A stretch of 64,000 bases of DNA, from the NCBI RefSeq assembly GCF_014652855.1, contig NZ_BMZP01000009.1, forward strand, positions 1-64,000, in the 5' to 3' direction. This DNA is from Novosphingobium pokkalii (GTDB taxonomy: Bacteria > Pseudomonadota > Alphaproteobacteria > Sphingomonadales > Sphingomonadaceae). Positions within the stretch are counted from its first letter, which is position 1. Every line of letters starts with the position of its first letter. The notes under the pieces were generated by a model, which worked only from the letters and a program-made list of their open reading frames with translations, was not told the DNA's origin and ran no database searches. A program made the translations under genes and the position numbers. Of the stretch, positions 51,945 to 61,867 are shown one piece after another.

Positions 51945-54332
51945 ATGTGGAAAACCGCGCCGGCACTGGCGATCATGAGCATCATTCTGGCCTTGTGCGG
52001 CGTGGTGCTGGTTCTGGGCGGTGCCTGGCTCGCCATCGAGGGCGGCACCTGGTTCCATGGCCTGGCCGGGCTGGCTATGCTGGCCTGCGCCGTGCTGCTA
52101 TGGCGGCGCCAGGTGGCTGCGCTCCACCTCTTTGCCCTGCTGGTACTGGCGACACTCGGCTGGGCCTTGGCCGAAACCGGGCTTGACTGGTGGGCACTGG
52201 TCCCGCGCGGCGACGTGATCTTCGTTCTCGGCGTGCTGCTGCTGATGCCGTGGATCACCCGCGCACTGCCGGCAGGACAGCCGGGCTGGTGGCGCAAGGC
52301 CGGGCCGCTGGCGCTGGCGCTGCTGCTCGCGGGCGCCGTCGGCGTGGCCGCGATGACGCGCAGCCCGCATGAATGGGACGGCAGCCTGCCCGGCGCGCGC
52401 GGCCCTGCCCCGGCGCTCGCGGCAGGCACCGACGCGGGGGACTGGCTCGCCTATGGCCACACCTGGGCCGGCACCAAGTGGTCGCCCCTGGCGCAGTTGA
52501 CCCCGGCCAATGTCACCGGCCTCAAGCAAGCCTGGCGCGTGGACACCGGCGACACCCGCCGGGCCGGTGACCCCGAAGAAATCACCTATGAGCTGACTCC
52601 GATCAAGGTGGGCGACACGCTTTATGCCTGCACGCCGCACAACATGGTGCTGGCGCTCGACGCCGAAACCGGCGCGGTACGCTGGCGGTTCGATCCGCAC
52701 CTGAAGGTTCCGGCCCATGTCCAGCACCTGACCTGCCGGGGCGTTTCCTATCACGATGCCACTTGGCCGGGCGCCACGCGCAGCGCCGATGGCTCGTGCC
52801 CGCAGCGCATCATCATGGCCACGGCCGACGCCCGCCTGATCGCGCTCGACGCGCACACCGGGCGGCTGTGCACAGGCTTTGGCCAGGGCGGCGCGGTCAA
52901 CCTTGCCGTCACCGGCCCGGGGCTCCAGCCCGGCTGGTTCCAGTTCACCTCGGCCCCGCTGGTCACCCGCGGTCTCGTCGTGGTGGGTGGCGCGATCTAT
53001 GACAACGCTTCGGTCCACATGCCCTCGGGCGCGATCCAGGCGTTCGACGTGGCCAGCGGCAAGCCGGTCTGGGCTTTCGATCCCGGCCGCCCGGAAGACA
53101 CCGCGCCGCTCGGGCCTGACCATCCGCCCGTGCCTTCCACCCCCAACAGTTGGAGCACGGCTGCGGCCGACGAAGACCTCGGCCTGCTCTACCTGCCGAT
53201 GGGCATGGGCGCGATCGACCAGTGGGGAGGGCGCCGCACGCCCGAAACCGAACGCTTCGCCACCTCGATCCTGGCGCTCGACATCAAGACCGGCCACCCA
53301 CGCTGGGTGTTCCAGACCGTGCACCACGATCTGTGGGACATGGACGTACCCGCCCAGCCCGCGCTGGTGGACCTGACCATTCCCGGAAAAGGTCGTGTGC
53401 CCGCGCTGGTGCAATCGACCAAGACCGGCAACATCTTCGTGCTCGACCGCCGCACCGGCCAGCCGATCCAGCCGGTGCGCGAAGTGCCCGTGCCCGGTGG
53501 CGCGGCGCCGGGCGATTTCACCTCGCCCACGCAGCCGGTCTCGGCCATTTCGCTGATGCCGCCGCGCATCCGCGAGGCAGACATGTGGGGCGCCACGCTG
53601 TTTGACCAGATGGCCTGCCGCATCGCCTTTCGCCGCTATCGCCACGAAGGGCCGTTCACCCCGCCTTCCACGCGCGGCACGCTGGTCTTTCCCGGCAATT
53701 TCGGGGTGATGGACTGGGGCGGGCTGGCGATCGACCCGGTGCGCCAGGTGGCCTTTGCCCACCCCAACTACATGGCCTTCGTCGATCGCCTGATCCCGCA
53801 AGGCCCCGGCACCAAGGGCGGCAAGGGTGGCCCGTCTGGCGCTTCGGATCGCGGTGGCTCGGCCGAACATGGCAACAGCCCCAATGCCGGGGCGCCCTAT
53901 GCGGTGTCGATGGGGCCGTTCCTGTCGCGGCTCGGGCTTCCCTGCCAGTCGCCGCCCTGGGGCTATGTCGCCGGGATCGACCTGGTGACGGGCAAGGTCG
54001 CCTGGCGCCACGCCAATGGCACGATCCGCGATGAAACGCCGCTGCCGATCCCGCTCAAGCTGGGCGTGCCCTCGCTCGGCGGGCCGATGATGACCGGCGG
54101 TGGCCTGTCGTTCATGGCCGCCTCGCTCGACTATTACTTGCGCGCCTATGACACCACCACCGGCCGCGTGCTGTGGCGCGCGCGCCTGCCCGCCGGGGCG
54201 CAGGCCACGCCGATGACCTATCGGTCGCCGGCCAGCGGGCGGCAGTTCGTGGTGGTCGTGGCTGGCGGCCACGGATCTCTCGGCACGAAGCTGGGCGATT
54301 CGATCATCGCCTATGCCCTGCCCAGAACGTGA
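51945..54332 (+). CDS. gcd: Membrane-bound PQQ-dependent glucose/quinate-type dehydrogenase
   Basis: Oxidises an aldose (usually glucose to gluconolactone) or a polyol such as quinate on the periplasmic side, with electrons to ubiquinone. The 795 residues fit the membrane-bound Gcd family. The N-terminal ~140 residues hold five hydrophobic helices. The eight-bladed PQQ propeller follows from WLAYGHTWAGTKWSPL, with TCRGVSYHD, TPNSWSTAAADED, TVHHDLWDMDVPAQP and a late WGYVAGIDLVTGKVAW. PQQ synthesis genes are not in the window. It may give the strain rapid extracellular oxidation of glucose released from polysaccharide. Quinate/shikimate dehydrogenase is an alternative. Confidence 0.88.
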   Translation: MWKTAPALAIMSIILALCGVVLVLGGAWLAIEGGTWFHGLAGLAMLACAVLLWRRQVAALHLFALLVLATLGWALAETGLDWWALVPRGDVIFVLGVLLLMPWITRALPAGQPGWWRKAGPLALALLLAGAVGVAAMTRSPHEWDGSLPGARGPAPALAAGTDAGDWLAYGHTWAGTKWSPLAQLTPANVTGLKQAWRVDTGDTRRAGDPEEITYELTPIKVGDTLYACTPHNMVLALDAETGAVRWRFDPHLKVPAHVQHLTCRGVSYHDATWPGATRSADGSCPQRIIMATADARLIALDAHTGRLCTGFGQGGAVNLAVTGPGLQPGWFQFTSAPLVTRGLVVVGGAIYDNASVHMPSGAIQAFDVASGKPVWAFDPGRPEDTAPLGPDHPPVPSTPNSWSTAAADEDLGLLYLPMGMGAIDQWGGRRTPETERFATSILALDIKTGHPRWVFQTVHHDLWDMDVPAQPALVDLTIPGKGRVPALVQSTKTGNIFVLDRRTGQPIQPVREVPVPGGAAPGDFTSPTQPVSAISLMPPRIREADMWGATLFDQMACRIAFRRYRHEGPFTPPSTRGTLVFPGNFGVMDWGGLAIDPVRQVAFAHPNYMAFVDRLIPQGPGTKGGKGGPSGASDRGGSAEHGNSPNAGAPYAVSMGPFLSRLGLPCQSPPWGYVAGIDLVTGKVAWRHANGTIRDETPLPIPLKLGVPSLGGPMMTGGGLSFMAASLDYYLRAYDTTTGRVLWRARLPAGAQATPMTYRSPASGRQFVVVVAGGHGSLGTKLGDSIIAYALPRT

Positions 54333-54391
54333 CGCGCATGTCGAAAGGTCAGCTTGCCGGGGTTGGCTCCGATAGTGCTTTGCTCAGGACC

Positions 54392-54847
54392 ATGTCCATC
54401 GCATCCCTGCCCCGCCCGCTTGTTGTCCTTGGCCTTGCCGGCATCCTGCCCCAGGCGTTCTGCCTGTTCATGGCGCTGTCTGGCGGCGAAGCCCGCTGGA
54501 CGGCGCTGGCCGCCGCCTGCTGCTATGCCGCGCTGATCCTCTCGTTCCTGGGCGGGCTGTGGTGGATGGCCGGCCTGCTCGGCGGGGTGAAGGCACCCTG
54601 GTTTCACCTGCTGGCCGTGCTGCCCAGCCTGGTCGGCTGGGCCATGCTGCTGCCCTGGTGCGTCGGCGCGCCCTGGCCGGGGCCGGAACTGGTGACGCTG
54701 GGCCTGCTGATCCTGGCCAGCCCGCTGGCCGACAAGGCGCTTGCGCGGGTCATGGCGCTGCCCCCCGGCTGGCTGGCACTGCGGGCGATGATGGCCACGG
54801 GCCTGGGCACCCTGACCGTCGTGATCGGCGTATTGGCCGGCTATTGA
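54392..54847 (+). CDS. DUF3429-like membrane protein
   Basis: A 151-residue protein with four to five hydrophobic helices and almost no soluble part. The order of helices and the LGGLWWMAGLLGG segment resemble the DUF3429 family, whose function is unknown. The ATG at 54392 has AGGA close upstream; an earlier in-frame ATG at 54338 lacks a ribosome site but would put the gene six bases after gcd. It is probably co-transcribed with gcd. Confidence 0.72.
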   Translation: MSIASLPRPLVVLGLAGILPQAFCLFMALSGGEARWTALAAACCYAALILSFLGGLWWMAGLLGGVKAPWFHLLAVLPSLVGWAMLLPWCVGAPWPGPELVTLGLLILASPLADKALARVMALPPGWLALRAMMATGLGTLTVVIGVLAGY

Positions 54848-54887
54848 TGATTCAGAGCCATAAGATTATGCCGATTTAACCGGCTAA

Positions 54888-55943
<1,056 letters not shown>

Positions 55944-56040
55944 CCACACCGCCTTTGCGGCCAGGGCCAGGGTGGGGCATGGTGCAAGCCTGCCCCACTC
56001 GCCGGCATGGCCGTGCGCCTGTGAAAGACCTGTTCCACCC

Positions 56041-56943
56041 ATGTCCATCGGTCGCAACGACCTCGCCGATCTGGCCGCCTTTGCCACGCTGGCCGAAGAG
56101 CGCAGCTTCACCCGCGCCGCCGCGCGTCTGGGGGTGTCGCAATCGGCTCTTAGTCACGCGATGCGCAAGCTGGAAGAGAAGCTGGGGGTCCGCCTGCTCA
56201 CCCGCACGACGCGCTCCGTGGCGACAACGCAGGCCGGAGAGCGCCTGCTCGCCACGCTGGCGCCGGCGCTCGACCAGATCCACTATGGCATCGAGGATAT
56301 CACCCGGCTGCGCGACAAGCCCGCCGGCACGATCCGCATCACCACGTCGGAGCATGCCGCACGCACCGTGCTGTGGCCGGCGCTGGAGCGGATCCTGCCC
56401 GATTATCCCGACATCCATGTCGAAATCAGCCTCAACAACGGCTTCGTCGATATCGTGGAGGAACGCTTCGACGCCGGCATTCGCCTGGGCGAGGCAATCG
56501 CCCGCGACATGATCGCCGTGCGTGTCGGCCCGCCGATGCGCATGGCCTGCGTGGGCGCGCCGTCCTATTTCGCGCGGCATCCGGTGCCGCAGACGCCGCA
56601 CGACCTGGCCCGGCACACCTGCATCAACTTGCGCATGCCCAGCACCGGCGGGCTCTATGCCTGGGAATTCGAGCGCGACGGCCGGGTGATGAACGTGCGC
56701 GTGGAAGGACAGGTGACGTTTGCCGGATCGGGCATGCTGGTGCGCGCCGCGCAATCGGGCCTGGGCCTGGCCATGACCCTCGATGGCCTGGTCGCCGATG
56801 CCCTGGCCGACGGCAGCCTGGTGCGCGTGCTGGAAGACTGGTGCCCGCCGTTTGCCGGCTATCACCTCTATTATCCCAGCCGGCGCCAGGCTTCGCCGGC
56901 CTTTGCCCTGCTGGTCGACGCCCTGCGCCATCGCGGCGATTGA
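56041..56943 (+). CDS. LysR-family transcriptional regulator
   Basis: A 300-residue regulator. The winged helix is at residues 1-60 (SFTRAAARLGVSQSALSHAM is the helix-turn-helix core, followed by KLEEKLGVRLLTRTTRSV). The effector domain ends in YYPSRRQASPAFALLVDALR, typical of regulators next to aldo/keto reductases and other oxidoreductases. The ribosome site is poor. It is likely to act on the aldo/keto reductase promoter; the GCCGATTTAACCGGC near-palindrome at about 54872-54886 is a possible target. Confidence 0.9.
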   Translation: MSIGRNDLADLAAFATLAEERSFTRAAARLGVSQSALSHAMRKLEEKLGVRLLTRTTRSVATTQAGERLLATLAPALDQIHYGIEDITRLRDKPAGTIRITTSEHAARTVLWPALERILPDYPDIHVEISLNNGFVDIVEERFDAGIRLGEAIARDMIAVRVGPPMRMACVGAPSYFARHPVPQTPHDLARHTCINLRMPSTGGLYAWEFERDGRVMNVRVEGQVTFAGSGMLVRAAQSGLGLAMTLDGLVADALADGSLVRVLEDWCPPFAGYHLYYPSRRQASPAFALLVDALRHRGD

Positions 56944-56969
56944 CCGCGCGCGGCGCTTGCCTGCAAGGG

Positions 56970-57060
56970 GCTTCGACAAGCTCAGCCCGAACGGAAATCC
57001 CAGTTCAAGAGCCGTTCGCCCTGAGCTTGTCGAAGGGCCTGTCCTGAGCCTGTCGAAGGG
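56970..57060. repeat. REP-like palindromic repeat cluster
   Basis: Three copies of one unit: GCTTCGACAAGCTCAGCCCG (forward, 56970-56994 with its tail), its near-perfect inverse at 57012-57036 (CCGTTCGCCCTGAGCTTGTC, then GAAGG), and a shorter inverse copy at 57038-57060. Copies 1 and 2 form a 25-bp stem with one mismatch and a 17-base loop. This type of sequence recurs in many sphingomonad genomes. It lies between two convergent genes and may end transcription from both sides. Confidence 0.85.
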
Positions 57061-57083
57061 CGGCCAGCACCGCCCTCGAACCC

Positions 57084-59012
57084 TTACTCCGCCACCACCG
57101 GCAGCACCACGGCGCTCGCCTTGTCGCCGCCAAACCACACGCTTTGCGTGGCCTTGCGATAATCGGCCGGCTTGGCAAACATGATGTTGGGCACGAAAGT
57201 CTGCGGGTTGCGATCATAGAGCGGGAACAGCGTGGACTGCACCTGCACCTTGAGCTTGTGACCGGGCAGGAACACGTGGTTCACGTTGGGCAGGGCCCAG
57301 TGATAATGCACCACCTGCCCCGGCTTGAGCGCGGCGGGCTGGGCAAAGCTTTTCGCATAGCGGCCCCGGAATATCTCGATGCCAATGGGCAGTTCATAGC
57401 CGGCCATCGACGGGCGCCCGCCCTGGTCGGCGGATTCGGGCACGTCGTTGGGATAGACATCGATCAGCTTGACCACCCAGTCGCTGTCGGTGCCGGTGGT
57501 CGCGGCATAGAGGTCCACCTCCGGCGCGCCCATGATGTGCACCGGCTTGTCGAGCGCGGCGGTCTGCCATTCGGCCACGTCGGGCCGGCCCGACACGAAG
57601 CGCTGGTCATGCACCAGCCACGGCTTCCACTGCGCGCCATCGTCCATGTCGATCGGGCGCGGGATGAACGGCACCGGGTGCGCCGGGTCGCTGACATAAT
57701 CGTCGTGCCCGGCCGCGGCAGGCCTGGCGAAGCCGGCCGAGCCATCGGCGCCGAGATAGAGCGGCGTGTTCGTGCCCATCGGCCAGCGCGGGCTTTCCTG
57801 CCACTGGTTGATTCCGGTGGCATAGGTCAGCACCGGCGGGGTGTGCGGATCGGGCGCATCCTTGAGCCAGTGGTCGAAGAACGGCTTCAAATACTTCACG
57901 CGCCATTCGCGCGCGGTATCGCCGGTGAAGTCCAGCGCGCCCAGGCTCGATCCGCCATGGTTGGCACCCGAATGGCGCCACGGTCCGATCACCAGGCTGA
58001 CCATGTCGTTGGCCTTATCCTTGGGCTCCAGCGCGCGATAGACCGCCGGGGCGCCATAGCTGTCTTCCTGGTCCCACTGCCCCACTTCGAGCATGGTGGG
58101 CACGGTGAGCGGGCGGGCGGCCAGCCACTTGTCCACCGCCTGTTCCGACCAGAACCGGGTATAGGCCGGATTTTCCAGCCACTTGCGCACGCCCGGCACT
58201 TGCGCAATGCCCAGCTTGGCGGCGAAATCGCCCACCGAGCCGGCTTCCAGCCAGCGGGTGTAATCGTCCCCCTTGCCCAGCGCGAATTCACCGCCGCCGT
58301 CGCCCTTGTTGACCACTTGCGTGGTGGCATAGCTCAAGGACGTGACGCGGAACGCGCCGTTGTGGAACCAGTCGTCGCCCATCCAGCCATCGACCATCGG
58401 GCTTTCCGGCACGGCGGCTTTCAGCGCCGGATGCGGGTTGATCTCGGCCATCAGCGTGGTGAAGCCCAGGTAGGATGAACCGATCACGCCGACCTTGCCG
58501 TTGCTTTCCGGCACGTTCTTCACCAGCCAGTCGATCGTGTCATAGGCATCGGTCGATTCATCGATGCCGGTGTCATTCAGCGGCCCGGCAATCGGCCGGT
58601 TCATGATGTAGGTGCCTTCGGACCGGTGCATGCCGCGAATGTCCTGATAGACGCGGATATAGCCATCCTCGGCAAATTCGGCGTCCATCGCCTCCAGAAT
58701 ATCGACAATGCGCTGGCTGGCCACGCGGTGCGTCGAGCCATAGGCGTCATAGGGTGTGCGCGAGAGCAGGATCGGCCCGCCCTTGGTGCCCTTCTTCATC
58801 ACGATCACGGTGTAGAGCTTGGTGCCGTCGCGCATCGGCACCATCACCTCGCGCCGGATGAAATCGGCCGAGGGCAGCACCTGGTCAAAATGGGCGATCA
58901 CGTCGGGCGTCATAGGCGTGACGGGCGCGGACGCGGCGCCTTGCGCCAGGGCCGGGGCGGCCAGCGCCAGCGTGAGAAACGAAGCCGTTACCAGGGACAG
59001 GATGGAGCGCAT
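57084..59012 (-). CDS. CocE/NonD-family hydrolase (X-Pro dipeptidyl-peptidase fold)
   Basis: A 642-residue exported serine hydrolase related to alpha-amino-acid ester hydrolases and cocaine esterase. The signal peptide ends near residue 24 (APALAQ). The alpha/beta domain starts at VMVPMRDGTKLYTVI; the nucleophile is in VGVIGSSYLGF, acid Asp is near EVGQWDQEDSYG, and His is in IGPWRHSGANHGG. The C-terminal jelly roll is complete. The start at 59012 is preferred to a GTG at 59021. It is the last gene of the minus-strand group that includes the Rieske oxygenase, 84 bases after the FAD oxidoreductase. Ester or amide cleavage of a compound taken up by this cluster is likely. Confidence 0.87.
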   Translation of the reverse strand: MRSILSLVTASFLTLALAAPALAQGAASAPVTPMTPDVIAHFDQVLPSADFIRREVMVPMRDGTKLYTVIVMKKGTKGGPILLSRTPYDAYGSTHRVASQRIVDILEAMDAEFAEDGYIRVYQDIRGMHRSEGTYIMNRPIAGPLNDTGIDESTDAYDTIDWLVKNVPESNGKVGVIGSSYLGFTTLMAEINPHPALKAAVPESPMVDGWMGDDWFHNGAFRVTSLSYATTQVVNKGDGGGEFALGKGDDYTRWLEAGSVGDFAAKLGIAQVPGVRKWLENPAYTRFWSEQAVDKWLAARPLTVPTMLEVGQWDQEDSYGAPAVYRALEPKDKANDMVSLVIGPWRHSGANHGGSSLGALDFTGDTAREWRVKYLKPFFDHWLKDAPDPHTPPVLTYATGINQWQESPRWPMGTNTPLYLGADGSAGFARPAAAGHDDYVSDPAHPVPFIPRPIDMDDGAQWKPWLVHDQRFVSGRPDVAEWQTAALDKPVHIMGAPEVDLYAATTGTDSDWVVKLIDVYPNDVPESADQGGRPSMAGYELPIGIEIFRGRYAKSFAQPAALKPGQVVHYHWALPNVNHVFLPGHKLKVQVQSTLFPLYDRNPQTFVPNIMFAKPADYRKATQSVWFGGDKASAVVLPVVAE

Positions 59013-59096
59013 GGGGGGCACTTTCAGCAGGAAACGCGCGCAAGGCAGTTGCGCGCGAAACCTTCTAACGCCCGATCCCGCAAAGAAAAGCGCTGA

Positions 59097-60254
59097 TTAG
59101 GCGGCCTCTGCCAGCGGATCCCAGCCGCGCTGGCTGCGCCAATCGGCGGGCAGGCTGGCAAAGCGCGACAGCGCCAGCTTGTCGATCTCGGCAAAGCTGA
59201 CCTGCCCATCGATCACCAGATCGCGGATGGCGTGGCCCGAGGCCGGCGACAGGCCGAAGCCCACGCCCGACATCGTCGCGATCGTCACGTTTTCGGGTTG
59301 CGTCAGCCGGTCGATGATCGGGCGGCCATCGGGGGTATTCTCGATGATGCCCGACCACGAGCGGATCACGTTGAGGTGCGCCGCGCCGGGCAGCAGTTCG
59401 GCCACGCGCCGCGCCAGGTTGCGCGCCAGCGGCGTGGACGGACGCGCCGCCGGCCCGGCCGGATCGGTGTCGATCCATTCGTGCGGGCCGCCACCATAGG
59501 CGAGGTTGCCGCGCAGCGTCTGGCGGCCATAGAGGCCATTGCCGTCCACTCCGCCCCAACGCATCAGCGGCGCCGGTTCGGTCACGATCATTTCCGCGCG
59601 CGCGGCAGCGAGTGGCACGTCAACGCCCAGCGGCGCCATCAGCCCGGCAATCTGCGGCCCGGCCGCCACCACCAGCGCATCGCAGGAAAAGGTGCCCTGC
59701 GGCGTGACCACGCCCGTCGCGCGCCCGCCGCTGGTCTCGATCCGCAAGGCCGGGCAATGCTGGAGAATGCGCCCGCCCAGGTCCTGCGTGGCCCAGGCAT
59801 AGGCCTGCACCGTGCGCTGCGGATTGGCATGACCGCCAAAGCGCAGGTGGATGCCGCCCAGGCAATTGTCCCCGGCCAGCGGCACCATCTCGCGCGCCTG
59901 CTGCGCGTCGATCTTGTCCACCTGGTAGCCCATGTCGCCGCACATGCCGGCGATGTAGTGATAGTGGTGAAGCTGCCGCTCGCTGACCGCGATGATTACG
60001 CGCTCGCGCTGGTATTCGGTGGGATAGCCCAGCAGCTCGTCCATCAGCGGCCACATCCGCTGTTCCTCGTCGAACAGCGGGCTTTGATAGTGCGAGGCGC
60101 CACCGCCGTTGCGGCTCGACGCTTCCCAGCCGACCACGCCCTTGTCGAGCACGAGCACGTCCACGCCCGAGCGCGCCAGCCACCATGCGGCCGAAAGGCC
60201 CGTAACCCCTGCCCCGATCACGATGACCGAAGCGCCATTTGCCGATTTCGTCAT
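59097..60254 (-). CDS. FAD-dependent oxidoreductase, D-amino-acid/opine oxidase type (HcnC/OoxB-like)
   Basis: A 385-residue flavoprotein of the DAO superfamily, oxidising an amine C-N bond. The FAD loop is VIVIGAGVTGLSAAWWL; the family pattern WEASSRNGG follows, and the C-terminal FAD contact is GVGFGLSPASGHAI. GGAAG precedes the ATG. It follows the FAD/[2Fe-2S] protein by 14 bases; such a pair forms the beta and alpha subunits of opine oxidase, hydrogen cyanide synthase and some amine dehydrogenases. The third, small ferredoxin-like subunit seen in HcnABC is not found here. The substrate is unknown. Confidence 0.84.
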   Translation of the reverse strand: MTKSANGASVIVIGAGVTGLSAAWWLARSGVDVLVLDKGVVGWEASSRNGGGASHYQSPLFDEEQRMWPLMDELLGYPTEYQRERVIIAVSERQLHHYHYIAGMCGDMGYQVDKIDAQQAREMVPLAGDNCLGGIHLRFGGHANPQRTVQAYAWATQDLGGRILQHCPALRIETSGGRATGVVTPQGTFSCDALVVAAGPQIAGLMAPLGVDVPLAAARAEMIVTEPAPLMRWGGVDGNGLYGRQTLRGNLAYGGGPHEWIDTDPAGPAARPSTPLARNLARRVAELLPGAAHLNVIRSWSGIIENTPDGRPIIDRLTQPENVTIATMSGVGFGLSPASGHAIRDLVIDGQVSFAEIDKLALSRFASLPADWRSQRGWDPLAEAA

Positions 60255-60268
60255 GCCGCTTCCCGTCT

Positions 60269-61867
60269 TCACAGATGCATGTTGCCGCCAAGCGCCTCGC
60301 GATGCATCGCTTCGCGCTCGGTGCCGATATCGCGGTAGGGTGTCCATTGCGTGGGAATGCCGAACCACACGTCCCAGCCTTCCCGCATGGCCTCGGCCTC
60401 GCCCCAGTCGGCCAGCACCTTGAGCGCCAGTGGCCGCACCGGGGCGCGCCAGCCCGCGCGCGGGGCCTGCTCCACCGGCAGGTTCGATCCCATCGCCAGC
60501 AGCATGCCCACCTGTTCGCGGCAGCGCCGCGCCTGGCAGGCCCCCATGCAGGCGCGCGTCAGGCGCTTGATCTGTTCCTGGTCGGCCGGGCCATCGGCCA
60601 GCAGCGTTTCCAGGCTGCGGCAACCCAGCTTTTCCGGGCGGGGCAGGTATTGCGGGGGCTGCACACCCAGCAGGTCGGCCCGGCTTACTTCCTCGCACTG
60701 GCAGACATGCACCGTATCCGGCGTGACCGAAACAAGCGCACGGAGCCAGGCCTCGCGATAGGCCAGCCGATCGAGCGCATCGGGCGCATTGTCGGCCGCC
60801 GCCTGCTCCAGCCCCAGCGCCTGGCGGGCCACCGCCCTGCCTTGCGCGGCGGCCTGCTCGCGGCTCTGGCCCAGCCCGGCGCAATCCCCGGCGATGAACA
60901 CGCCCGGCAGCGCCGCCCCGGCCAAAGCCTGGGGCACATGGCCACCGCGCGCGCTTTCGGTCACGATGCGGCCACCGGCCACGTCGAGCAGTTCGATGGC
61001 CGGCACCACGTCCACCGCCATGCAGATCGTGTCGCAGTCCAGCGTCACCAGCGGGCCATCGCCGGCCACCGGCCCGATCACGGCGGCGCGCACCCCGTCG
61101 ATGCCGCTGGGCGCCCCCCGGATCACCGTGCTGCAATGGATCACGACGCCGGCCGCCTGCACGGCCGCGACCTTGGCCGGATCGCCCTGCGGCGCGGGCA
61201 GCACTTCGATCAGCGCAGCCACCTCCAGCCCCTTGTCCAGCGCCAGGCGGGCGGTGTCGAGCGCCAGATCGCCCGAACCGAGGATCACCACGCGGCGCCC
61301 GGCAAAGGCATCATAGCGGGTGAGCAGGGCATGCAGCCCCTGCGCGCCCATCACGCCGGGCTGCGCCCAGCCGTCAAAGGCCAGCGCCAGGTCGCGCGCG
61401 CCGGTGGCCAGCACGATGGCCTTGAAGCCCACCGTCCACGAACGCTCCTCGTCCGCCAGGCCCAGCATCGGTTCGGGCAGCGCACCCAGGTTGGCGCGGT
61501 TGCGCCACAGGCCCCAGGCATAGACGCCCAGTTGCACGTCGATCCCAGCCTCGAACGCCTGCTCGAACAGCGGCTCGGCCATGAACACCTGCTCGATCAT
61601 GCGCGCCTTGGCCTGGACCGCGCCGGTCATCCGCCCGCCAAACCAATAGGGGACGTCGTTGCCCATCTGCGCGGCCGAAACCGGATGCTCGTCCACCAGC
61701 AGCACGCTGGCCCCGGTGGCGGCCGCTTCCAGCGCCGCCGCCAGCCCGGCCGGCCCGGCGCCGACCACCACCAGATCGTAATGCGCATCGGCTCCCGGCA
61801 GCTTGCCGTTGACGGCGTGGGCATCGGTGCCGGTGAATTCCTTGTTGTTGCTGTCCGCCACGCTCAC
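60269..61867 (-). CDS. FAD/NAD(P)-binding oxidoreductase with [2Fe-2S] domain (HcnB/OoxA-like)
   Basis: A 532-residue alpha-subunit-type flavoprotein. The first Rossmann loop is LVVVGAGPAGLAAALEAAA, the second VVILGSGDLALDTARLA, and FIAGDCAGLGQSREQAA is the C-terminal FAD motif. About residues 385-460 carry cysteines in a CQCEE...CMGACQARRC pattern, the Bfd-like [2Fe-2S] site of this family. The start is a GTG in a GTGA overlap with the PLP enzyme stop. With the next gene it probably forms a heteromeric amine or opine dehydrogenase that feeds electrons to the respiratory chain. Confidence 0.85.
   Translation of the reverse strand: MSVADSNNKEFTGTDAHAVNGKLPGADAHYDLVVVGAGPAGLAAALEAAATGASVLLVDEHPVSAAQMGNDVPYWFGGRMTGAVQAKARMIEQVFMAEPLFEQAFEAGIDVQLGVYAWGLWRNRANLGALPEPMLGLADEERSWTVGFKAIVLATGARDLALAFDGWAQPGVMGAQGLHALLTRYDAFAGRRVVILGSGDLALDTARLALDKGLEVAALIEVLPAPQGDPAKVAAVQAAGVVIHCSTVIRGAPSGIDGVRAAVIGPVAGDGPLVTLDCDTICMAVDVVPAIELLDVAGGRIVTESARGGHVPQALAGAALPGVFIAGDCAGLGQSREQAAAQGRAVARQALGLEQAAADNAPDALDRLAYREAWLRALVSVTPDTVHVCQCEEVSRADLLGVQPPQYLPRPEKLGCRSLETLLADGPADQEQIKRLTRACMGACQARRCREQVGMLLAMGSNLPVEQAPRAGWRAPVRPLALKVLADWGEAEAMREGWDVWFGIPTQWTPYRDIGTEREAMHREALGGNMHL

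Noticed and set aside
52098..54272. A 720-codon frame antisense to the PQQ dehydrogenase
   Set aside because: Shadow of a well-supported gene; Arg/Gly/His-rich composition with no recognisable motif.
59097..61136. A 679-codon minus-strand frame that appears to fuse extra N-terminal sequence to the DAO-type oxidoreductase
   Set aside because: The upstream half is out-of-frame shadow of the HcnB-like gene. The ATG at 60254 has a ribosome site and starts directly at the FAD loop.
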